Source: Bacteroidales bacterium UBA1745
GTDB lineage: Bacteria; Bacteroidota; Bacteroidia; Bacteroidales; UBA932
Assembly: GCA_002314885.1 (NCBI GenBank)
Contig: DCHT01000028.1
Span: 87,415 to 151,414 of the forward strand
Direction of reading: 5' to 3'
Length of the DNA stretch: 64,000 bases
Shown here in pieces: positions 34,548 to 44,000 of the stretch. Under the pieces are notes generated by a model. The model was not told the DNA's origin, made no database searches, and was given only the letters and a program-made list of their open reading frames with translations. Within the stretch, counting starts at the first letter, position 1; each line of letters starts with the position of its first letter. The translations under genes were made by a program, and so were the position numbers.

Positions 34548-35333
34548 ATGCAACTTACAACCTATTATATCCTCGTAGCCGCTATGGCGGCAATGGGCCT
34601 TCTGGTGTTCATCTGCCTGTTCTTCTTCAAGGCAGGCTACGGATACCTCTCGACCTCCAATTGGGGCCCGAAGATCAGCAACAAACTGGCCTGGGTGCTT
34701 ATGGAAGCCCCTTCATTCTGCTTCCTGCTCTACTACACCCTCAGCTACGCTTTTTCCGGTGTCGAAGCCGTAAACGAGAACGTCGTGCTCTATGTGATTG
34801 CAGGCTTCTTCCTGCTCCATTACTTCCAGCGCGCATTCATCTTCCCTCTCCTCCTAAGAGGCAAGAGCAAGATGCCTGTCGCAATTATGGCTATGGGTAT
34901 GGTATTCAACACGCTGAACTCCTGGTTCATCGGCACCTGGCTCTTCAAGGTGGCACCTGCAGGCTACTACACCATCGAGTGGTTCTGGAGCCCACAGTTC
35001 ATCATCGGAGCCATCATCTTCGTGGCCGGTATGCTGATCAATCTCCACAGCGACCACGTGATCCGTCACCTGCGCAAACCTGGCGACACCAAGCATTACA
35101 TCCCTAAGAAGGGCTTCTACAAATACGTCACATCGGCCAATTATTTCGGTGAATTCACCGAGTGGGTGGGCTTCGCCATCCTCAGCTGGTCCCTCTGCGG
35201 CGTACTCTTCGCCTTCTGGACTTTCTGCAACCTCGCACCAAGGAGCAAGTCTTTGACTGAGAAGTACATAGCAGAGTTCGGAGACGAGTACAAGTCCCTC
35301 CATAAAAAGAATATGATACCATTCATCTGGTAA
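34548..35333 (+). CDS. 3-oxo-5-alpha-steroid 4-dehydrogenase (steroid 5-alpha-reductase) family membrane protein
   Basis: A 261-residue integral membrane protein with about six hydrophobic segments. The C-terminal region carries the family signature: KKGFYKYVTSANYFGEFTEW aligns with the VTCPNYFGEIVEW region of mammalian SRD5A, and the end YKSLHKKNMIPFIW matches the KxxPFxF terminus. INLHSDHVIRHLRKPGDT before it fits the NADPH-binding loop. These enzymes reduce the C4-C5 double bond of 3-keto-steroids to the 5-alpha form. An OYE-type reductase follows 3 bases later, the combination known from bile-acid and steroid metabolism in gut Bacteroidales. The true substrate is inferred, not shown. Confidence 0.82.
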   Translation: MQLTTYYILVAAMAAMGLLVFICLFFFKAGYGYLSTSNWGPKISNKLAWVLMEAPSFCFLLYYTLSYAFSGVEAVNENVVLYVIAGFFLLHYFQRAFIFPLLLRGKSKMPVAIMAMGMVFNTLNSWFIGTWLFKVAPAGYYTIEWFWSPQFIIGAIIFVAGMLINLHSDHVIRHLRKPGDTKHYIPKKGFYKYVTSANYFGEFTEWVGFAILSWSLCGVLFAFWTFCNLAPRSKSLTEKYIAEFGDEYKSLHKKNMIPFIW

Positions 35334-35336
35334 TTT

Positions 35337-36596
35337 ATGAGCACACTTTTCACCCCCTATCAGCTCGGCCCCATCGAGCTTAGGAACCGCACCGTACGTT
35401 CCGCAGCCTTCGAGGCTCAGGCACCGGGCAACCGTCCGGGCCAGGAACTTTTTGACTATCACACCGCAGTAGCCCGTGGCGGCATCGGTATGACCACCGT
35501 TGCCTACGCCGCAGTATGCGAAAGCGGTCTTTCATTCGAAACCCAGCTCTGGATGCGTCCGGAGATCGTCCCTGAACTCAAGCAGCTCACCGACGCAATC
35601 CACGCAGAAGGCGCGAAGGCCAGCATCCAGCTCGGCCATTGCGGCAATATGACCCACCGCCGCACCTGCCACTGTATGCCTATAGGCGCAAGCAGAGGCT
35701 TCAATCTCTATTCGCCTACTTTCTACAGGAAGATGACCAAGGCGGACATCGAATTCGTGGCAAAATCCTTCGGCGAGGCCACTAAACTCGCTATTGAATC
35801 AGGCTTTGACGCAGTCGAGATCCACGCAGGTCACGGCTACCTCATTTCCCAGTTCCTCTCTCCTTTCACCAACCATCGCAGAGATGAGTTCGGCGGCAGT
35901 CTGGAGAACAGGATGAGATTTATGAAAATGTGCTTTGAGGAGGTCCTCAAGGCCGCTGACGGCAAGATTGCGGTCACCGCGAAGCTCAACACCCGCGACG
36001 GTTTCAAGGGCGGTCAGGAACCTGAGGAACTCATCGAGTGCGCCAAGGTTCTCCGCGATATGGGCGTGAACGCAATCACCCTCTCCGGTGGCTTCGTCAG
36101 CCGTGCACCTATGTACGTGATGAGAGGCCAGTTCCCTGTGCCTGTCTTCGTTCACTACTTCCCTTGGAGGCAGTGGTGGCTCAAGATCGGCATTCTCCTG
36201 GGAGGCAAGATCGTGTCCCCTACCGTGCCTTTCAAGCATCTGTTCTTCCTTGAGGATGCCAAGAAATTCCAGGCAGCGATGCCAGGCTATCCTTTCATCT
36301 ATGTGGGCGGCGTGACCACCCGCGAGGATGCTGACAGGATTATGGAAGAGGGATTCCCTCTCCTCCAGATGGGCCGCGCCGTGCTCGAAGACACTGATTT
36401 CGTCAACAAGATGGCTGCCGACGAGCACCATTGCAGCAAGTGCGAGCACAGCAACTTCTGCATAGGCCGTATGTACAGCAAGTCAATGCAGTGCCATAAG
36501 AACTGCGTGGACATCACTCCTCGACTCGAGAGGCAGGTGGCCCGCATCAACGCCCAGAACGACCGCCAGGAGCGCAGACTGGGATATAAGAAATAG
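35337..36596 (+). CDS. Old-yellow-enzyme family NADH:flavin oxidoreductase, 5-beta-reductase-like
   Basis: The 419 residues form an OYE-type FMN TIM barrel (LFTPYQLGPIELRNRTVRSA, ASIQLGHCGNMTHR, EIHAGHGYLISQFLSPFTNHRRDEFGGSLENRMRF, YVGGVTTREDA). The catalytic HxxY-like region and FMN-binding residues are in place. The FAD/NAD C-terminal half of BaiCD-type enzymes is missing; instead a short cysteine cluster ends the protein (CSKCEHSNFCIG...CHKNC), which may hold an iron-sulfur cluster. With the 5-alpha-reductase-like gene directly upstream, reduction of a 3-oxo-delta-4 steroid or bile acid is the favoured guess. It ends just 4 bases before rnpB. Confidence 0.83.
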   Translation: MSTLFTPYQLGPIELRNRTVRSAAFEAQAPGNRPGQELFDYHTAVARGGIGMTTVAYAAVCESGLSFETQLWMRPEIVPELKQLTDAIHAEGAKASIQLGHCGNMTHRRTCHCMPIGASRGFNLYSPTFYRKMTKADIEFVAKSFGEATKLAIESGFDAVEIHAGHGYLISQFLSPFTNHRRDEFGGSLENRMRFMKMCFEEVLKAADGKIAVTAKLNTRDGFKGGQEPEELIECAKVLRDMGVNAITLSGGFVSRAPMYVMRGQFPVPVFVHYFPWRQWWLKIGILLGGKIVSPTVPFKHLFFLEDAKKFQAAMPGYPFIYVGGVTTREDADRIMEEGFPLLQMGRAVLEDTDFVNKMAADEHHCSKCEHSNFCIGRMYSKSMQCHKNCVDITPRLERQVARINAQNDRQERRLGYKK

Positions 36597-36600
36597 AAAC

Positions 36601-36914
36601 TCAGGCAGGACGATCTGTCGCGGCGCTTCGGCGCTGAGGAAAGTCCGGACAGGATAGGGCACCCCGCTGTGGAAAGCACAGATGGGAGTAATCTTCTGCC
36701 AGCCGTAACAGAAAACAACCGCCCGCAAGGGTAAGGGTGAAAACGCGAGGTAAGAGCTCACGACGCGGCGCAGCGATGCGTCTCGGGTACGGCACCGGGG
36801 CCTGCAAAACCAAATATACCGGCAGTCAAGGGCGGCCCGCCCGTTGCCGGGGGGTAGGTTGCGAAGATAAATGACAGATTCAAAAACAGAAACCGGCTTA
36901 CGGCCCTGCCTTTC
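36601..36914 (+). ncRNA. rnpB: RNase P RNA
   Basis: The conserved P4/CR-I segment GAGGAAAGTCCGGAC is at about 36638-36652, and the later conserved blocks GGGTAAGGGTGAAAACGCGAGGTAAGAG, CGAAGATAAATGACAG and ACAGAAACCGGCTTA follow in the right order. The P1 helix is AGGCAGG (36603-36609) with CCTGCCT (36905-36911), which fixes the ends to within a few bases. It is the catalytic RNA that matures tRNA 5' ends. It lies 4 bases behind the OYE gene, without an obvious promoter of its own, and is followed by a strong terminator. Confidence 0.95.
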
Positions 36915-36923
36915 ATACAGAAG

Positions 36924-36949
36924 AGACGACTGACAAAGTCGTCTTTTTT
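36924..36949 (+). terminator. Rho-independent terminator of rnpB
   Basis: AGACGACT (36924-36931) pairs with AGTCGTCT (36937-36944) around a 5-base loop and runs into TTTTTT. It ends just before the mmdA promoter. Confidence 0.9.
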
Positions 36950-36980
36950 GCGTAAAATAAATTATAATTTATTACCTTTG
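36947..36980 (+). promoter_or_regulatory. promoter of the methylmalonyl-CoA decarboxylase operon
   Basis: TACCTTTG at 36973-36980 fits the -7 consensus. A TTTG at 36947-36950, in the T-run of the preceding terminator, is 22 bases upstream, one more than usual. The ATG follows 29 bases after the -7 element. Confidence 0.6.
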
Positions 36981-37009
36981 CGCACTTTATATATTTCAGA
37001 CAATAAAAT

Positions 37010-38527
37010 ATGAGCAATCAGACTGAGAAAATCGAAGAACTCGTCGAGAAAAGAGCCAAGGCGAAACTTGGCGGAGGCGAGTCCAGGATCAAAGCCCAGC
37101 ACGACAAAGGAAAACTGACAGCCAGGGAGAGAATTGCCCTGCTTCTGGATGAAGGCAGTTTCGAAGAATACGGAATGTTCGTACAGCACAGGTGCACGAA
37201 CTTCGGAATGGAAAACAACAAGGTAGACGGCGACGGAGTAGTGACCGGTATGGGAACTATCGAAGGCCGCCTTGTTTATGTATATGCACAGGACTTCACC
37301 GTCAGCGGAGGCTCCCTCTCCGAGATGCAGGCCGCAAAGATCTGCAAGGTGATGGATATGGCAGTGCGCAACGGTGCTCCTTGCATCGGCCTCAACGACA
37401 GCGGCGGAGCACGCATCCAGGAAGGTGTGAACGCACTCGCAGGCTATGCTGAGATCTTCCAGCGCAACATCCTCGCATCAGGCGTTGTCCCTCAGATTTC
37501 CGGGATCTTCGGTCCTTGCGCAGGCGGAGCAGTCTACTCCCCTGCCCTCACCGATTTCAACGTTATGGTCAAGGACACTTCCTATATGTTCCTCACCGGA
37601 CCTTCAGTCGTGAAGACCGTGACCGGCGAAGAAGTGAACCAGGAAGAACTCGGAGGCGCAGCCGTGCACGCAAGCAAGAGCGGCGTGGCCCACTTCGCAG
37701 CAGAGAATGAGCAGGAAGGCATCCAGACCATCAAGTCCCTGCTTTCATTCCTCCCTTCAAGCAACCGCGAGCAGGCTCCATTCCGTCCTACCAACGACCC
37801 TGCAGGCCGCGTGGACGACGCCCTCAACGACATCATCCCAGACAACCCTAACAAGGCATACGATATGTACGGCGTCATCGGCAGCATAGTCGACGACGGC
37901 GAATTCCTCGAGGTACACAAGTCCTGGGCGAAGAACATCATCGTGGGCTTCGCACATCTGAACGGACGCAGCGTGGGCATCGTGGCCAACCAGCCTCAGG
38001 TGCTCGCAGGCGTGCTCGACATCAACGCCAGCCGCAAGGCAGCGCGTTTCGTACGCTTCTGCGACGCATTCAACATTCCTCTCGTCACCCTCGTGGACGT
38101 GCCTGGCTTCCTCTGTGGAACCCAGCAGGAATACGGCGGAATCATCGCCAACGGCGCCAAGCTTCTCTACGCATACGGCGAGGCTACCGTGCCTAAGGTG
38201 ACCGTCACCCTCCGCAAGTCATACGGCGGTGCACACATCGTGATGAGCTGCAAGCAGCTTCGCGGCGACGTCAACTACGCCTGGCCTACCGCCAACATCG
38301 CAGTTATGGGAGCCAAGGGCGCAGTCGAGATCCTCAAACTTGGCGAAGACGCCGAGCAGGAGTACAACGACCTGTTCTGCAACCCTTACAACGCAGCATC
38401 CTACGGCTACATCGACGACATCATCGAGCCTCGCAACACACGCTTCCGCGTGATACGCGCCCTCGAGTCCCTCGCCGACAAGAAGGCCGAGAATCCTCAG
38501 AAGAAACACGACAACCTCCCTCTCTAA
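37010..38527 (+). CDS. mmdA: methylmalonyl-CoA decarboxylase alpha subunit (carboxyltransferase)
   Basis: The 505 residues form a biotin-dependent carboxyltransferase with two crotonase-like halves. KLTARERIALLLDEGSFEE, YAQDFTVSGGSLSEMQAAKI, GLNDSGGARIQEGV and IFGPCAGGAVYSPALTDF mark the first half. VDVPGFLCGTQQEYGGIIANGAKLLYAYGEATVPKVTVTLRKSYGG marks the second. It moves the carboxyl group of (S)-methylmalonyl-CoA to biotin on the carrier protein encoded at 39436, and the OadB subunit uses the decarboxylation to pump Na+. This is the last energy-yielding step of succinate-to-propionate fermentation. A propionyl-CoA carboxylase role is the alternative. Confidence 0.92.
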   Translation: MSNQTEKIEELVEKRAKAKLGGGESRIKAQHDKGKLTARERIALLLDEGSFEEYGMFVQHRCTNFGMENNKVDGDGVVTGMGTIEGRLVYVYAQDFTVSGGSLSEMQAAKICKVMDMAVRNGAPCIGLNDSGGARIQEGVNALAGYAEIFQRNILASGVVPQISGIFGPCAGGAVYSPALTDFNVMVKDTSYMFLTGPSVVKTVTGEEVNQEELGGAAVHASKSGVAHFAAENEQEGIQTIKSLLSFLPSSNREQAPFRPTNDPAGRVDDALNDIIPDNPNKAYDMYGVIGSIVDDGEFLEVHKSWAKNIIVGFAHLNGRSVGIVANQPQVLAGVLDINASRKAARFVRFCDAFNIPLVTLVDVPGFLCGTQQEYGGIIANGAKLLYAYGEATVPKVTVTLRKSYGGAHIVMSCKQLRGDVNYAWPTANIAVMGAKGAVEILKLGEDAEQEYNDLFCNPYNAASYGYIDDIIEPRNTRFRVIRALESLADKKAENPQKKHDNLPL

Positions 38528-39429
38528 TGATGACAAGAAAGATAGCACTGACTGTCATCCTGGCCCTCGCGGGTGCGCTCACACTCTGTGCGCAGAACGT
38601 GAAGGACCTCGTCATCAGCGAGGTGCAGGTGGACAGCGTGGCACTTGACAACGGCTTCGGGGAAAAGGCTGCTTGGATAGAGATATTCAACAACTCCTAC
38701 GGCACCGTCAAGATGCAGGGCTGCTACCTGACAAATGACAGGAATGACCTCAAGAAATACTTCATCCCGAAGACCGACATCAAGGCTTCGGTGAGTCCGC
38801 GCCAGAGCGTTGTGTTCTTCGCGGACGGCGACAGCAACAAGGGAACCTTCCACACGAACTTCACCCTCAGCAAGGGTGAGACCGTATATCTGGTCAGCAA
38901 CGACGGCAGGACTGTGGTAGACTCCCTCGTAATACCACAGAACCTCAGCAGCGGCAAGAGCATAGCCAAATTCGCGAACGACATCAAGGCTATGGTCTAT
39001 GACGACATACACGAGACTGACCCTACCCCAGGTACCTACCACAAGAACGTCATCTATGATGCGGAAGGGCACGTCTTCGAAGAGACCAAGGCCGAGAAGC
39101 TGGCCAGGACCGACCCACACGGATTCACGATGACTCTCGTGGCCGTGGCTGTGGTATTCAGCGCCCTGATCATCCTCTTCCTCTGTTACACCTTGGTTGG
39201 AGCGATCTGCACAGGCAAGTTCAAAATCAAGAGGACCAGGAAGAGCTGCAAGAAGAGCAAGAAGGGCAAGGCAATGCCTGACGCCGAGACTGCAGCCGCA
39301 ATCGCAGTCGCCCTCAATATGGAAAGCAGCGATGAGATCCAGGCCGCCATCGGCCTTGCCCTCGACCGCTACTTCAACGAATGCATACACGACAACGAAA
39401 GCTATATAATCACCATCAGAAGAAAATAA
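38527..39429 (+). CDS. OadG-like decarboxylase gamma subunit with N-terminal lamin-tail domain
   Basis: A 300-residue fusion. After a signal peptide (MTRKIALTVILALAGALTLCAQ), residues about 25-130 form a lamin-tail-like beta sandwich (VKDLVISEVQVDS...WIEIFNNSYGTVKMQGCYLTND). A single membrane segment near 205-230 (TLVAVAVVFSALIILFLCYTLVGAI) and a basic, then acidic tail (AETAAAIAVALNMESSDEIQAAIGLAL) match OadG. The gamma subunit holds the decarboxylase complex together in the membrane; the added extracytoplasmic domain is unusual outside Bacteroidetes. The start overlaps the mmdA stop (TAATG). Confidence 0.82.
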   Translation: MMTRKIALTVILALAGALTLCAQNVKDLVISEVQVDSVALDNGFGEKAAWIEIFNNSYGTVKMQGCYLTNDRNDLKKYFIPKTDIKASVSPRQSVVFFADGDSNKGTFHTNFTLSKGETVYLVSNDGRTVVDSLVIPQNLSSGKSIAKFANDIKAMVYDDIHETDPTPGTYHKNVIYDAEGHVFEETKAEKLARTDPHGFTMTLVAVAVVFSALIILFLCYTLVGAICTGKFKIKRTRKSCKKSKKGKAMPDAETAAAIAVALNMESSDEIQAAIGLALDRYFNECIHDNESYIITIRRK

Positions 39430-39435
39430 ACCGAT

Positions 39436-39858
39436 ATGAAAGAATATAAATTCAAGATCAACGGCAACGCATACGAGGTTGCAGTGAATTCAGTGGAAGG
39501 CAACATCGCCAACGTGACTGTAAACGGCGTGGAGTACGCCGTAGAAATGGAAAACGCCCCTAAGGCAGCAGTTGCCGCAGCTCCTGCAGCTCAGCAGGCA
39601 GCCCCTGCAGCAGCTCCAGCCGCAGCTCCGGTTGCAGCCGGCGCAGGCTCTGACGTGACCAGCCCGCTTCCTGGCGTAATCCTCAGCATCAACGTGGCAG
39701 TAGGTGACAAGGTAGCAGCAGGCCAGAAGGTCGCTGTCCTCGAGGCTATGAAGATGGAGAACGAGATCGAGGCAGAGACTGCCGGCACCGTGACCGCAAT
39801 CCACGTACAGAAGGGCGACTCAGTACTCGAAGGCGCAAAGCTCATAACTATCGCATAA
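39436..39858 (+). CDS. mmdC: biotin carboxyl carrier subunit of methylmalonyl-CoA decarboxylase
   Basis: The 140-residue protein has the classic three parts: an N-terminal beta segment (MKEYKFKINGNAYEVAVNSV), an Ala/Pro-rich flexible linker (about residues 45-72), and a C-terminal biotinyl domain with VAVLEAMKMENEIEAETAGT, whose central lysine is the biotinylation site. It shuttles the carboxyl group between MmdA and OadB. It starts 6 bases after the gamma-subunit gene and ends 4 bases before the beta-subunit gene. Confidence 0.95.
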   Translation: MKEYKFKINGNAYEVAVNSVEGNIANVTVNGVEYAVEMENAPKAAVAAAPAAQQAAPAAAPAAAPVAAGAGSDVTSPLPGVILSINVAVGDKVAAGQKVAVLEAMKMENEIEAETAGTVTAIHVQKGDSVLEGAKLITIA

Positions 39859-39862
39859 CACA

Positions 39863-41008
39863 ATGGGAAGCAACGTAGTCGACTCACTCATCCAGTTCTG
39901 GCAGTTCACGGGCTTCGCGAATATGACCTGGCAGCATATCGTGATGATATGCCTGGGCATCGTGTTCATCACGCTCGGAATCGTCAAGGAATGGGAGCCG
40001 CTCCTCCTCGTGCCTATCGGCTTCGGCATCATAGTGGGCAACATCCCTATGTTCCCGGGCCTCAACGTGGGCATCTACGAGGAAGGTTCAGTGCTCAACA
40101 TACTCTACCAGGGCGTAAAGCAGGGCTGGTATCCACCACTTATCTTCCTGGGCATCGGAGCGATGACGGACTTCTCCGCCCTAATCTCCCAGCCTAAGCT
40201 GATGCTGGTCGGAGCAGCCGCCCAGATGGGCATCTTCGGGGCCTATCTCCTCGCCATTGCATTCGGATTCGCACCTAACGAGGCCGGCGCAATCGGCATC
40301 ATCGGAGGCGCCGACGGCCCTACCGCCATCTTCCTGAGTTCCAAGCTCGCACCGGACCTGATGGGCGCGATCGCAGTATCCGCCTACTCCTATATGGCCC
40401 TCGTCCCTGTGATCCAGAAGCCTATTATGCAGCTCCTCACCACCAAGAAGGAGCGCCTCATCAAGATGCCTGCTCCTCGCGCCGTGAGCCAGAAGGAGAA
40501 GATCATCTTCCCTATCGTAGGCTTCATCCTCACAGCATTCGTAGTGCCTTCAGGCCTGCCGCTGCTCGGTATGCTCTTCTTCGGAAACCTCCTCAAGGAG
40601 AGCGGTGTGACCCGCCGTCTCGCAGAGACCGCACGCGGACCGCTGATCGACGTGGTGACCACCCTCATCGGCCTCACCGTGGGATGCTCCACTCAGGCAG
40701 ACAAGTTCCTCTCCGTCACTTCCATCAAGATTTTCGGTCTGGGACTTCTCTCCTTCATCATCGCCACCACCTGTGGTGTGCTCTTCGTGAAGGCGTGGAA
40801 CCTCTTCCTCCCTCAGGGCAAGAAGATCAACCCTCTCATCGGAAACGCCGGTGTGTCTGCAGTGCCTGACTCCGCCCGCGTGTCCGAGACAGTTGGATGC
40901 AAATACGACAAGAAGAACCATCTCCTTATGCACGCTATGGCCCCTAACGTAGCGGGCGTCATCGGTTCCGCAGTCGCAGCCGGCATCCTCCTCAGCTTCC
41001 TGGGCTAA
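39863..41008 (+). CDS. sodium ion-translocating decarboxylase beta subunit (OadB family)
   Basis: A 381-residue membrane protein of the OadB/MmdB/GcdB family. IFLGIGAMTDFSALISQPKLMLVGAAAQ, IGIIGGADGPTAIFLSSKLAP and LLIGLTVG-type CSTQADKFL contain the conserved aspartate and the GGADGP region that coordinate Na+. NPLIGNAGVSAVPDSARV and HLLMHAMAPNVAGVIGSAVAAG near the end are family hallmarks. It decarboxylates carboxybiotin and exports Na+. It is the last gene of the decarboxylase operon; metH follows after 21 bases with no terminator between. Confidence 0.94.
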   Translation: MGSNVVDSLIQFWQFTGFANMTWQHIVMICLGIVFITLGIVKEWEPLLLVPIGFGIIVGNIPMFPGLNVGIYEEGSVLNILYQGVKQGWYPPLIFLGIGAMTDFSALISQPKLMLVGAAAQMGIFGAYLLAIAFGFAPNEAGAIGIIGGADGPTAIFLSSKLAPDLMGAIAVSAYSYMALVPVIQKPIMQLLTTKKERLIKMPAPRAVSQKEKIIFPIVGFILTAFVVPSGLPLLGMLFFGNLLKESGVTRRLAETARGPLIDVVTTLIGLTVGCSTQADKFLSVTSIKIFGLGLLSFIIATTCGVLFVKAWNLFLPQGKKINPLIGNAGVSAVPDSARVSETVGCKYDKKNHLLMHAMAPNVAGVIGSAVAAGILLSFLG

Positions 41009-41029
41009 AAAGGCCCGGGCGTATATAAA

Positions 41030-44000
41030 ATGAACTTTGACCGTATACTCATATTAGATGGTGCTATGGGCACTATGCTCCAGAAGCACGGCCTGAGCGG
41101 AGACAGCGAGCTGTTCAACCTCACCAGGCCGGAGATCATCGAGTCCATCCACAGGGAATATGTGGAGGCCGGTGCCGACATCATCGAAACCAACACCTTC
41201 AGTGCGGGCTACAAGACAGCCCTCGCAGGAGCGCAGATTGCCCGCAAGGTCGCTGATGCAGCTCCCCGCAAGGTGTGGGTTGCCGGAAGTGTGGGTCCTA
41301 CGTCAAAGTCCCTCTCGATGAGCATCAACGTGGACCTGCCGGCCTGGCGTCCTACCAGTTTCGACGAAATGGCCGCCGCCTACCGCGAACAGATACGCGG
41401 CCTTGCGGAAGGCGGAGTGGACCTGCTGCTGATCGAGACCTCCTTCGATGCCCTCAATGTGAAGGCCGCCATTTATGCGGCATCCGACTTCGACCTGCCG
41501 ATAATGGTTTCCGCTTCCGCCAGCGACAAGAGCGGACGCACCCTCACCGGACAGACCATCGAGGCCTTCTACACCGCCATCAAGCACTGCCATCCAATTG
41601 CCTTCGGCCTGAACTGTTCGCTCGGCGCCGCGGAACTCCAGCCTCTCATCGCAGAGGTGTCCAAGTTCGCGGACTGCGCCGTAAGCTGTTACCCGAACGC
41701 AGGCCTCCCGAACGAGATGGGAGGATACGACCAGTCTCCGGAAGCAATGGCAGAAGCAGTACGGAATATGGTGCTCAGCGGCAACGTGAACATAGTCGGA
41801 GGCTGCTGCGGCACTTCCCCTGAGCATATACGCGCCATCGCGGAAGCGGTACGCGACCTGCCGCCAAGACAGATCGAGCCCAAGCCTCAGATTCTCACGG
41901 TCAGCGGTCTGGAGCCAGTTGACATCGACGTTGCGAAGAGCAATTTCACCAACGTGGGCGAACGCACGAACGTGGCTGGCAGCCGCAAGTTCGCAAGGCT
42001 GATCGCATCCAAGGAATATCAGACGGCATTGGATATCGCTGCACAGCAGATAGAGAACGGTGCCTCAGTCATAGATATCAATATGGACGATGCTATGCTC
42101 GACAGCACTGCCGAGATGGAGGAGTTCGTCCGCTGGACCGCATCGGATCCGGCTGTTTCCAAGGCTGCGCTGATGATCGATTCATCCCATTGGGAGACGG
42201 TCCTCGCAGGTTTGAAGAACGCCCAGGGCAAATGCATCGTGAATTCCATCAGCCTCAAGGAGGGCGAGGAGCCATTCCTGAAGAGGGCCCGCGAGATTCT
42301 GCGTCTCGGCGCTGCTGTCGTGGTGATGGCTTTCGACGAAGTGGGTCAGGCGACTGACTACAAACGCAAGATAGAGATATGCGAGAGGGCCTACCGCCTG
42401 CTTACAGGCATAGGTTTCGCCCCTTGCGACATCATATTTGACGTCAATGTGCTCACCGTGGGCACTGGCGTCGGGACTGACAGGCGATATGGTATCGATT
42501 TCATCGAGGCCGTTCGCTGGATCAAGTCCAATCTGCCGGGAGCATTGACTTCCGGCGGTATTTCCAACCTTTCCTTCGCGTTCCGAGGCAACAACCCGGT
42601 CCGTGAGGCTATGCATTCCGTATTCCTCTATTACGCCATCAAGGCTGGCCTGGATATGGCCATAGTCAACCCTGGTATGCTCCAGATTTACGATGACATC
42701 GAGCCGAGCCTGCGAAAGGCTTGCGAGGATGTGATCCTGGACAGCGACGAGGGTGCAGCCGAGCGACTGTTGGAGTTAGCCTCCACCGCTGCCGCTGCTG
42801 GATCCGCTACCGGATCAGCTAACGGCTCGGCTGCCGCCGCAGAGTCTCGGGGCCAGGGATTAGGGGATATGGCCCCTTCGCTTTCTGCGACGGCAGCCGG
42901 AGCAACATCTTCGACCGTGTCGTTGCGAGAGCAGCTCAGCGCTATGCTGGTGAGGGGCAGAAGCGAGAATCTGGAGGAGCTTGTCCTCGAGGTGCTGCGC
43001 GAGTTGAACGGCGATGCAAAGGCCGTGATCGAGGGTCCGCTTATGGCCGGAATGGAGCGCGTGGGCGATCTGTTCGGCGATGGCAAGATGTTCCTGCCTC
43101 AGGTGGTGAAGTCCGCCAAGGTTATGAAGGAGGCCGTGGCTATTCTTCAACCCTATGTATCCTCCTCCGTCGCAGAGGCTCGAGGCCAGAATATAAGGGA
43201 AATGGCCCCGTCGCCTTCTGCGACTGCGGAGGATACGATCGTGATTGCGACAGTGAAGGGCGATGTCCACGATATCGGCAAGAATATTACGGCGACGGTG
43301 CTGCAGTGCAACGGTTTCAGAGTTGTAGACCTGGGTGTGATGGTCGATAATGAGACCATCCTGGAGGCGGCGAAGAGGGAGAATGCCCGGATTGTGGCGA
43401 CGAGCGGACTGATTACGCCGTCCCTGGGCCAGATGGAGGACCTGTGCCGTATGATGGCCGAGAGACAGATGACTACCCCGCTGTTCATCGGTGGTGCGAC
43501 GACTTCTGCCCTGCATACCGCTGTTAAGCTGGCGCCGTTGTATGACCACGTATTCTATGGTCCGGATGCTTCGGCTTCGGCCGTGCTGGCCAAGAGATAT
43601 ACCCTCAACCCGGAGAAATTCGAGGATGAGGAGCACGCAAAGCAGGCTGAGATACGACGCCTGCACGAGATGAAGAAGAATTCCAAGGAGCCGAAGCCGA
43701 CTATCTTCGACGTCCTGAGCCCTGAGGGTTACCTGCCTCTTGGCCAATTGGAGTCCCAGGCCCTGCCTGTGCAGGAACTGCCGCTGGCCGAAATTGCCCC
43801 ATATCTTGACTGGAACGTCTTCTACGCTATATGGCGCATCAAGGCTGCCGACACGGACAAGCCGGAGGTACAGGCCATACGCCGCGAGGCCGAGGAGGCG
43901 CTGAAGGGTCTTGAGTGCCGCATTATGGGCGGGACCGCTTTCCTGCGTGATGGTGTCGGAGTCTTTGCGGCGGCCGTACATCCATCCGACTCCGAACTGA

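Noticed and set aside
38054..38066. TTCTGCGAC in mmdA as a third copy of the metH palindrome
   Set aside because: It is only nine bases of ordinary codons (Phe-Cys-Asp) with no matching left arm or GGCC inner stem.
41009..41029. Cobalamin riboswitch in front of metH
   Set aside because: Only 21 bases separate metH from the oadB-type gene, and no B12-box sequence is present there or before metF.
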